The position numbers and the translations under genes are program-made. A DNA stretch of 29,196 bases from Sporichthyaceae bacterium (GTDB taxonomy: Bacteria; Actinomycetota; Actinomycetes; JACCUZ01): NCBI GenBank assembly GCA_013698395.1, contig JACCUZ010000121.1, positions 1-29,196 of the forward strand. The letters are read 5' to 3'. The notes below the pieces were generated by a model. The model had not been told where the DNA came from. It saw nothing but the letters and a program-made list of their open reading frames with translations, and did no database searches. The stretch's first letter is position 1. Each line of letters starts with the position of its first letter. This document shows, piece by piece, positions 23,569 through 29,196 of this stretch.

Positions 23569-24804
23569 ATGACGCATGTTTCTCGGCTGGTTGGCAAGAT
23601 GGTCCACGTGCAGGCAGCCGAGTCGTCGCCGCACGCCGCGAGCGCCCCTGAGCTGACCGAGCTGGTCGAGCCGCTGCGCCGGTTCGTGCGTTCGCTGGCG
23701 ACCGATCCGCACGACGTCGACGACATCGTCCAGGAGACCGTGGCGACGGTGCTGGCGGTGCGCCACCGGCTAGACGACCAGGCCGCCACCGGCTACGCGT
23801 TTGCAGTGGCCCGCAACCTCGTGCACGACGAACAGCGGGCGGTGGCGAGGCGACGTCGCAACCTGCCGCGCCTGCTCGACCGCAGCGAGCCGGACCAGCC
23901 CGAGGCCACGGTGGTCGCCCTGGAGGAACGACGCGCCTTGCGCTCGGCACTCGAACGCCTGCCCGACGACCAACGGGACCTGATGCTCGCCCACGACGTC
24001 GAGGGACGCCCGCTGTCCGAGGCAGCCGGCGGACGCTCGGCGGGCGCTGCGGCCGCCCAGCTCGGCCGGGCTCGCGCCCGTCTCCGCCTCGACTACGTGC
24101 TCGGGCTACGTCGGGTTGAGCTGCCCACCGATCGCTGTCGACCGGTCCTGCTCGCGTTGTCCACCTCCGATAGGCGGCGTCAGGCCGCCCTGCGTGCGGG
24201 TCGCCACGTGGTCCACTGCGCCACCTGTGCTGAGCTTGCCCCGGTGCTGGTCCGGCGTGAGCGCGCGCTCGCGGGTGTGCTCCCATGGCTGACCGGCGGC
24301 GCTGCTCTTGGTTGGCTGGCACAGCTGGCCCGGCGCCGGTCGGTGCAGGTCGGCTCTGCTGCTACCGCCGCGGGTGTGGTGGCCGTTGCCGCGGTGGCAC
24401 TTGCCCAACCGGCGCCCCAGCCGAACGAGCCACCCAACGGGGCAGCGGTGCGGGCGCCGCTCCTCGTCCAGGATCGTGACCTGCTTTCCCTCGCGGACCG
24501 CGAGCTCCCGCGCTTCACCGGTGACCCCGTGCGGGCTCGGGAGGTACCCGTGCTCGCCGTGCCCGCCGACGAGGGCTTCTGGGTGGGTGAGCCGGGGGCC
24601 CGCATGTGGGTGAAGCTGCGGGTGGGCGGCGAGTCAGGCGTACGTGTGCGAGCCGGCGACGTGGTGTCCTTCCGGGGCATGCTGGTGCGGCATGGTCCTG
24701 AGTTCGCCGACCGGGTCGGCGTCTCGCGACCCGAGGGCGCGGGAGAGCTGAACCGGACCGGTCACCACGTCGATGTGCGGGGCAAGTCCCTCATCGTGCG
24801 CTGA
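23569..24804 (+). CDS. ECF sigma factor fused to zinc anti-sigma-like motif and membrane segments
   Basis: About 411 residues if read from the ATG at 23569; ATG 23599 or GTG 23608 are equally possible because no clear ribosome-binding site is seen. Sigma region 2 spans roughly residues 28-95 (LTELVEPLRRFVRSL, VDDIVQETVATVLAVRHRL, YAFAVARNLVHDEQR). Region 4 spans roughly 120-175 (LRSALERLPDDQRDLMLAHD, then a degenerate helix rich in Ala). It is followed by C190 and an HxxxCxxC motif (H213, C217, C220) as in ZAS anti-sigma factors. Hydrophobic stretches lie at about 235-251 and 260-279. A C-terminal domain of about 130 residues, probably outside the membrane, includes GFWVGEPGARMWVKL and VRAGDVVSFRGMLV. 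Such one-protein sigma/anti-sigma fusions are known in actinobacteria (ECF groups with extensions). Signal and regulon are unknown. Confidence 0.8.
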   Translation: MTHVSRLVGKMVHVQAAESSPHAASAPELTELVEPLRRFVRSLATDPHDVDDIVQETVATVLAVRHRLDDQAATGYAFAVARNLVHDEQRAVARRRRNLPRLLDRSEPDQPEATVVALEERRALRSALERLPDDQRDLMLAHDVEGRPLSEAAGGRSAGAAAAQLGRARARLRLDYVLGLRRVELPTDRCRPVLLALSTSDRRRQAALRAGRHVVHCATCAELAPVLVRRERALAGVLPWLTGGAALGWLAQLARRRSVQVGSAATAAGVVAVAAVALAQPAPQPNEPPNGAAVRAPLLVQDRDLLSLADRELPRFTGDPVRAREVPVLAVPADEGFWVGEPGARMWVKLRVGGESGVRVRAGDVVSFRGMLVRHGPEFADRVGVSRPEGAGELNRTGHHVDVRGKSLIVR

Positions 24805-24873
24805 AGGAGCGCCTGCGCTGAACCGACATGCGCGGGCCTGCAGGCTGTATCCCGATCGACCGAGGGAGCAGAC

Positions 24874-25497
24874 ATGACCAGACTCTCCACCGAGCGCTGG
24901 GCTGCGCTCGCCGGGCTGGGGTTCGTCGCCGCCTACGTGACCGCTTTCTCCATGGGCATCGAGGTGGGGCCCAGCGACCGCGAGATCCTCGACTACTACG
25001 CCGACTCGGGGCACCGCGCACGAGAGGTGGTTGCGTTCTTCCTCATCGCCGCGGCCGCTCTGCTCCTCCTGCTCTTCTCGCATGGTGTGCGAACCGTCAT
25101 CGACCGCGCCGGACCAGGGGGCTCGTCGGCCGCGCGGATCGCCTTCGCCGGAGGACTGGCCGGGTCGATGCTGATCCTCGCCGGGAACGCGCTCTCCCGC
25201 GCGACGGCATTCTCGGCCAGCGATGCCGACTTCGAGCTCGAGCCGAACACGCGCCGGCTGTTCGAGAATGCCGGATTCCTGCTCTTCGTCTGCGGTGCGC
25301 TCGCGGCGATCCTGCTGGCGGCGGGGGTTGCCGTGGCGGCACTGCGACACCGTGTGCTGCCCCCGTGGCTCGGTTGGGCGAGCATCGTCACCGCGATGCC
25401 TCTTCCCCTGGCCATCGGCTTTGTCGGCTTCCTGGTCTTCCTGTTATGGGTCCTGCTCGTCAGCGGGGTGTTGGCGTTTCGACAGTCACCAGGCTGA
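24874..25497 (+). CDS. Six-helix membrane protein, DUF4386-like
   Basis: A 207-residue integral membrane protein. After a short polar start (TRLSTERWAALAG), hydrophobic segments appear near residues 10-28, 53-70, 88-104, 130-155, 163-178 and 180-200. The soluble loop MGIEVGPSDREILDYYADSG between helices 1 and 2 is typical of actinobacterial DUF4386-like proteins. No catalytic motif is visible and no function is known. GGGAG lies seven bases upstream of the ATG. It follows the sigma-fusion gene by 69 bases on the same strand, so it may be co-transcribed with it. It converges on the short-chain dehydrogenase gene. Confidence 0.75.
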   Translation: MTRLSTERWAALAGLGFVAAYVTAFSMGIEVGPSDREILDYYADSGHRAREVVAFFLIAAAALLLLLFSHGVRTVIDRAGPGGSSAARIAFAGGLAGSMLILAGNALSRATAFSASDADFELEPNTRRLFENAGFLLFVCGALAAILLAAGVAVAALRHRVLPPWLGWASIVTAMPLPLAIGFVGFLVFLLWVLLVSGVLAFRQSPG

Positions 25498-25521
25498 GCT
25501 GTACGTAATCACGCGGCCGGT

Positions 25522-25535
25522 TGCGCGATCGCGCA
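25522..25535. promoter_or_regulatory. 14-base GC-rich palindrome between convergent genes
   Basis: TGCGCGATCGCGCA lies in the 45-base gap between the ends of the membrane protein gene and the convergent dehydrogenase gene. It could fold into a short stem with a GATC loop and help end transcription, but the stem is only five pairs. It shares the TGCGCGAT half with the palindrome at 11433-11448, which may be chance. Confidence 0.25.
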
Positions 25536-25542
25536 CGCGACC

Positions 25543-26306
25543 TCATCGGGCCGGCCCCCCTGGGGGCCGCAGCGCAGTCATGCCGCCATCCACCGCAAGC
25601 AGCGTTCCGGTGGTGGAGGCGGCGTGTGGACTGGCGAGGTAGGCGATGGCGTGGGCGACTTCCTCGGGGTGATGAGGCGCCCCATCAGTTGACGGGCGCG
25701 GAGCGCGGCCTGCGCGCCGGCGGGGTCTTCTGCCGCCTGCAGGAGCCGCGTGACCCACGGCGTGTCCGTGGTGCCCGGCAGCACCGCGTTCACTCGTATG
25801 CCGTGGGCGAGATGGTCAGCCGCCATGGCGAGCGTGAGAGCTGCGACTGCTCCCTTGCTGGCCGAGTACACGGCGCGTTGGGACACGCCAACAACACCCA
25901 GGACTGAACACACGTTGACGATGGCGGCGTGCCGTGAGGCGGTCAAGTGCGGCAGCGATGCACGCGAAACGCGGACGATGCCCAACAGGTTAATGTTGAG
26001 CACTCGCAGCCATTCGTCGTCGTTGTTGTCGGCGACGGTACCGGTGGCGCCGATGCCCGCGCTGTTCACCACGATGTCTATGCGGCCGAGGCGGTCCGCC
26101 GCGGCGCCGATCGACGCCTCCACGGATTCGGTATCGCCGACATCGCAGGGCATCATCAATTCGGCGGGCGCATCTGGCTTGTGGGAGAGGTAGAAGACGG
26201 CAACCGCGGCGCCGCGGCTGCGGAGCACTCTCACGGTGGCTGCGCCGATGCCGCTCGCTCCGCCGGTCACCACGGCGACCAAGCCCTCGAAGTCCGTCAT
26301 GCCCAT
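25543..26306 (-). pseudogene. Short-chain dehydrogenase (SDR) with a one-base frameshift
   Basis: The first roughly 210 codons encode a classical SDR. TGGASGIGAA is the NAD(P) glycine motif, NSAGIG the NAG-type motif, NVCSVLG holds the catalytic Ser, and YSASKGA is the YxxxK pair. Near GRLITP the frame breaks. The correct continuation (EEVAHAIAYLASPHAA, then TGTLLAVDGGMTALRP) is present in another minus-strand frame and ends at 25543. Adding one G to the GGGG run at 25666-25669 (+ strand) would restore a full-length protein of about 254 residues. Without it the product ends in a Pro/Ser-rich stretch and stops at 25578. Either the gene is inactivated or the assembly lost a base. Start is ATG 26306 or 26300; substrate unknown. 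Confidence 0.8.
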
Positions 26307-26390
26307 ATCCCACCGTTCTTGCCTCGAAGCATCACCCTGCGCAGCGCGGGGCGCGTACGCACCCGCCGGCGGGCCAGGCTGGCTGCGGGA

Positions 26391-26419
26391 CACATCCGGG
26401 GCTGGAGACGCCCCGTGTG
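26391..26419 (-). terminator. Hairpin downstream of the secreted glycosidase-like gene
   Basis: CGGGGC (26397-26402) and GCCCCG (26410-26415) pair around a 7-base loop. CACA (26391-26394) and TGTG (26416-26419) extend the stem past a two-base bulge. It lies about 50 bases after the stop of the gene ending at 26469, within the 162-base gap before the dehydrogenase gene on the same strand. No U-run is present, so it is a plausible but unproven terminator. The rest of this gap shows nothing else recognisable. Confidence 0.4.
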
Positions 26420-26468
26420 GCGCCAACCGCGCCACTTCCGTCCCTGCTGCCCCGCTTGTGTCCCGGGG

Positions 26469-28508
26469 TCAGCGCCGGACCAGGGTGAACCCTCCAGGCG
26501 CCACCCTCACCGGCACGGTCCGCGCCGCGGTAGTCGAGGTGCTGAGCAGCCGCGCTTCCCCGTCGTACACCTCGACCACGGCGGGACCGCTGCCCGGCAT
26601 CCGCACAACGGTGTGTGCGACCTTGCTGGCCGCGCTGCGCAGCAGCGCCGTCGCATGACCGCCACCGGCGAGGACATAGCGGGACACCAGCGGCTCGAGC
26701 ATCACGGCATCGATCCTGGCTTCGTCCACCCCATCGGAGGTTGTCTGCACCTCTAGTGCCGTGGCATCGCGTGGAAGCTCGCGACCCAATGTCACTGGCA
26801 GGAGCGCACCCGGTGCCGGTGAGGCACCCTGCGCACCGATCTCGCCCGACCGGACACTGCCGAGCACAGTGTCCTCGGCCGACCAGGTAGTGACCGCGGT
26901 GCTGCCGGGCATCAGGTCCACCACCGGCATCACAAGGCGCTTGGTACTCCCCACGGGAACCGTGAGGGTTGCGGTCGACCCGTCGCCCAGCGCGAGGTAG
27001 CCGACCCCGCCGAAGAGCGATTCACCGGTCCACATCGAGGCCGGTGTCACGACGTGGGCGTCACCCGTCGTCGTGGCGTCCTCCGCCTGCACGGTGGTGG
27101 TCCCGACCCGCTCGACGATGCTCGCTACTAGGGCGTCATGCGCGACGTCTGGGTTGGCGTCGAGCGCGAGCATGGTGAGCAACCCGTGGATCGTGGACTC
27201 GGCGCCGGAGTTGGTGTTGACGACGCCGTCGCCGGAGATGCCGTCGATGGTGCGTCCGGTGTCCGGGTCGTACGCGGGGACGCCGGCCGCGTTTGCTCCG
27301 AAGAACCACGCCGCCTGCATCCCGGCCAGTCGTCGAAGGCCGGTCTTTCCGGTCGCCTCGGCGGTCGCGAGCAGCGACTGGACGCGCGAGTCGGCGCCGT
27401 AGGCGATCTGGGACTGGTCCAGCCGCGTCGGCAGCCGGCCATTGTCCGGGCCGCCCGAGGTGAGCATCCACGGCGTGAACACCGCGGAGTCCTTGACAGC
27501 CGCGGCCACGTACGTGTTCGCGCCCAAGGCCTGGAACGCGCGAGCGAGGGCTGCTGGCATCTGCGAACCCCATGCATGCCATACCGACCGGGACAACGCC
27601 CACGGGTACACCGCGCCGAACGGCCAGTTGCGTGCGTCACCGTCGGAGAGCCTGGCGATGCCTTCGGCGAGTTGGGCGAGCGCGGTCCGTCCCGAGTCAC
27701 TGCCACCGGCCTCGACGTAGGCGGCGAGGCCGAGCACGGCCTCCGCGCTGGCGTCGGCACCGTTCGCGATGAGCCAGGACGGTGTGGGCCGACCGTCGAC
27801 CGACATCAGCTGGGGATAGGTGTCGAGCACCTGACGGTCGACCGCGTCGATGGACAGCTCGAGGCGGTCGCGCAGGAAGGCGGCGAACGCGGCGTCAGCG
27901 GGCTCGTCGGTGGCCGCGAAGGCGGCGTAGCCCTCGCCGAGGGCCCAGATGGTGCGGGCCACCCAGTAGGACGCGTCGCTGTCAGACGGGTCGGGCAGCT
28001 CCACCGGTTCGGCGCTGGGGTTCAAAGTGCCGTCGGGCTGCATCCACAGCACGACGTTGCCGGCATTCTTGCCGCTGGCCGTCTGCAGGTAGGTCAGGCC
28101 GCGCAGCATCTGGTATGCCTTGTCACGGCTGCTCGCCGAGCCGGTGGCGACCCAGTGCCTGATGTAGACGACCGCGGCCCGCGAGACGTCATCGGCGTTG
28201 AACGCACCCTGGCCGTAGGTGTCGGTCGTGGGGTCATACGTCCCTCCGCCAACCCGGGTCAGCACTCCGTCGCGTGGCTCGGCGTAAGTCCAGAGCACGC
28301 CGATCTCGGGCTCCTCGGCGAGCCGGTAGGTCGTGTGCCCTTCCTGGTCCGGAGGGTCGACGGTGTCGCCCAGCCAGTCGAGGTGCGCCAGGTTGGTGAG
28401 GGCCGGTGGGTTCTCCTCCGCGAGGGACGGGCTCGATGGTCCGGCGGGGATGACGGCCAGGGCGATGACGAGGCCGGCCAGCGCGACGAGGGTGCGGCGT
28501 AGGTTCAT
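26469..28508 (-). CDS. Secreted six-hairpin glycosidase-like protein
   Basis: A 679-residue protein with a Sec signal peptide (MNLRRTLVALAGLVIALAVI, cleavage probably just after the PSLA region near residue 30). The middle part, roughly residues 90-480, has the helical rhythm of six-hairpin glycosidase-like enzymes (AAVVYIRHWVATG, KAYQMLRGLTYLQ, SYWVARTIWALGEGYAAF). The C-terminal about 200 residues are Thr/Val-rich beta sequence (VQAEDATTTGDAHVV, MWTGESLFGGVGYLALG) resembling a carbohydrate-binding module. I cannot name the family or substrate, nor point to catalytic acids with confidence. The ATG at 28508 follows AAGGA. It is 53 bases downstream of a GH130-type gene, which suggests joint use of an external glycan. 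Confidence 0.75.
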   Translation of the reverse strand: MNLRRTLVALAGLVIALAVIPAGPSSPSLAEENPPALTNLAHLDWLGDTVDPPDQEGHTTYRLAEEPEIGVLWTYAEPRDGVLTRVGGGTYDPTTDTYGQGAFNADDVSRAAVVYIRHWVATGSASSRDKAYQMLRGLTYLQTASGKNAGNVVLWMQPDGTLNPSAEPVELPDPSDSDASYWVARTIWALGEGYAAFAATDEPADAAFAAFLRDRLELSIDAVDRQVLDTYPQLMSVDGRPTPSWLIANGADASAEAVLGLAAYVEAGGSDSGRTALAQLAEGIARLSDGDARNWPFGAVYPWALSRSVWHAWGSQMPAALARAFQALGANTYVAAAVKDSAVFTPWMLTSGGPDNGRLPTRLDQSQIAYGADSRVQSLLATAEATGKTGLRRLAGMQAAWFFGANAAGVPAYDPDTGRTIDGISGDGVVNTNSGAESTIHGLLTMLALDANPDVAHDALVASIVERVGTTTVQAEDATTTGDAHVVTPASMWTGESLFGGVGYLALGDGSTATLTVPVGSTKRLVMPVVDLMPGSTAVTTWSAEDTVLGSVRSGEIGAQGASPAPGALLPVTLGRELPRDATALEVQTTSDGVDEARIDAVMLEPLVSRYVLAGGGHATALLRSAASKVAHTVVRMPGSGPAVVEVYDGEARLLSTSTTAARTVPVRVAPGGFTLVRR

Positions 28509-28561
28509 GATCGTTTCCTTTGTTGTGGATGGCGCGTCATGGTGGTGGCCGAGGCTGGGCA

Positions 28562-29196
28562 TCACGGCGTCCGGTCGAGCCGCGCGACACCGATCTTCGC
28601 GTCAGCCATGCCGTAGAACACGTAACGGACCCCGTCCACCTCCTCGATCGCAGTCGGGAAGACGACGTTGGGCACGGTGCCCTGGCGCTCGTCCGCGGTT
28701 TCCGGCGTCAGGATCGGCTGGTCGGTCCGCGCCAGCACCCGGGACGGGTCGGCGGCGTCGAGGACCATCGCCCCGGCGGCGTACTCCACGGTCTGGGTGG
28801 TGGGGTCCCAGGCGTCGGGGACCTCGCCCGTCACGCCGTGGTGGATGAGCAGCCAGCCTTCGTCGATACGCACCGGGGGCGGCCCGGCCCCGATCTTCAG
28901 TTCTTCGTACGGGTACATGGGGAGCGCGACACAAGTGTGGTCCTGCGGTCGCGCGAGAGCCCGGATGTCGGCCTCGACAAGCTCGACGGGGACATAGGAG
29001 ATCCAGATCCCCGGCCGCTCGTCGGTGATGCCGGCGGGGAGGTGCGCGATCTCGCCCTCGCGGATCCAGCCGAGGTCCCACATCGGCCGGTGCAGCATCG
29101 CGTAGGACGGTCGCCCGTCGGGCCCGGGCACCGGTTCAGGGAAGAAGACAGCGTCCTTGTTGGGGAACATGCACAGGTCGGTGCCGAGGCCAGGCT
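28562..29196 (-). CDS. GH130-type glycoside phosphorylase/hydrolase (N-terminus off the edge)
   Basis: The visible 211 residues are the C-terminal part of a five-bladed beta-propeller enzyme of GH130. The frame is open to the right edge (PGLGTDLCMFPNKDAVFFPEP), so the N-terminus is missing. Family marks include NKDAVFFPEPV, AMLHRPMWDLGW, KIGAGPPPVRIDEGWLLIHH, and VVFPTAIEEVDGVRYVFYG followed by DAKIGVARL. GH130 enzymes mostly phosphorolyse or hydrolyse beta-mannosides (mannosyl-glucose, mannooligosaccharides, mannosyl-GlcNAc). The exact type depends on residues outside the window. No signal peptide can be judged. The secreted six-hairpin-like protein is encoded 53 bases downstream, so the pair may process one glycan outside and inside the cell. 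Confidence 0.85.
   Translation of the reverse strand, partial: PGLGTDLCMFPNKDAVFFPEPVPGPDGRPSYAMLHRPMWDLGWIREGEIAHLPAGITDERPGIWISYVPVELVEADIRALARPQDHTCVALPMYPYEELKIGAGPPPVRIDEGWLLIHHGVTGEVPDAWDPTTQTVEYAAGAMVLDAADPSRVLARTDQPILTPETADERQGTVPNVVFPTAIEEVDGVRYVFYGMADAKIGVARLDRTP

Noticed and set aside
24836..24845. GCCTGCAGGC palindrome before the six-helix membrane protein
   Set aside because: Only ten bases, and a similar string (AGCCTGCAGGCT) also occurs inside the DUF1206 coding region. Chance is likely in this GC-rich DNA.
1..29196. Mobile element or genomic island borders
   Set aside because: No integrase, transposase, tRNA gene or flanking direct repeat was found near the ends of the 1840-18635 locus. 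Transfer cannot be argued from this window.

Overview
The window is high-GC, densely coding DNA with many GTG starts and 4-base GTGA/ATGA gene overlaps. Several families in it are typical of Actinomycetota: DUF1206, PRC-barrel/DUF2382, an ECF sigma factor with a fused zinc anti-sigma-like domain, and the ALDH7 plus HglS pair. I would place it in a soil-type actinobacterium (Nocardioides- or Geodermatophilaceae-like), but the sequence alone does not fix the genus. No tRNA, rRNA, CRISPR array, IS element or phage gene was seen, and no gene-free stretch exceeds about 170 bases.

Left edge (1-1826, +): the 3' part of a glutathionyl-hydroquinone-reductase-like GST gene, then a PcaF/PaaJ-type thiolase.

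Core (1840-18635): a compact carbohydrate-catabolism locus made of two operon pairs. Operon A runs leftward from 11409: M42 metallopeptidase, BtpA/SgcQ-like barrel, lipoprotein sugar-binding protein, RbsA-type ATPase, two permeases, DhaK, DhaL, zinc alcohol dehydrogenase. Divergent from it are a DeoR/GlpR repressor and an FGGY kinase (11578-13898). Operon B runs leftward from 18635: a second FGGY kinase, acetoin-dehydrogenase-type E1 alpha and E1 beta, a free-standing 82-residue lipoyl protein, and a SorC regulator. The simplest reading is ABC import of a sugar, polyol or modified ketose, oxidation by the dehydrogenase, phosphorylation by FGGY and/or DAK kinases, and TPP-dependent C-C cleavage that loads an acyl group on the lipoyl protein. 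The substrate is unknown. M42, BtpA and a DeoR regulator together recall the uncharacterised E. coli sgc operon (SgcX, SgcQ, SgcR), here with an ABC transporter instead of a PTS. Strong palindromes lie in both control regions.

Right part (18758-29196): a lysine-catabolic pair (ALDH7 aminoadipate-semialdehyde dehydrogenase and HglS 2-oxoadipate dioxygenase/decarboxylase) overlapping a DUF1206 membrane protein and a PRC-barrel/DUF2382 stress protein on the minus strand; a small Cys-containing protein; a plus-strand ECF sigma factor fused to an anti-sigma-like zinc motif, membrane segments and a C-terminal domain; a six-helix membrane protein; a short-chain dehydrogenase with an apparent one-base frameshift; and a minus-strand pair of a GH130-type enzyme (cut by the right edge) and a secreted six-hairpin-glycosidase-like protein.
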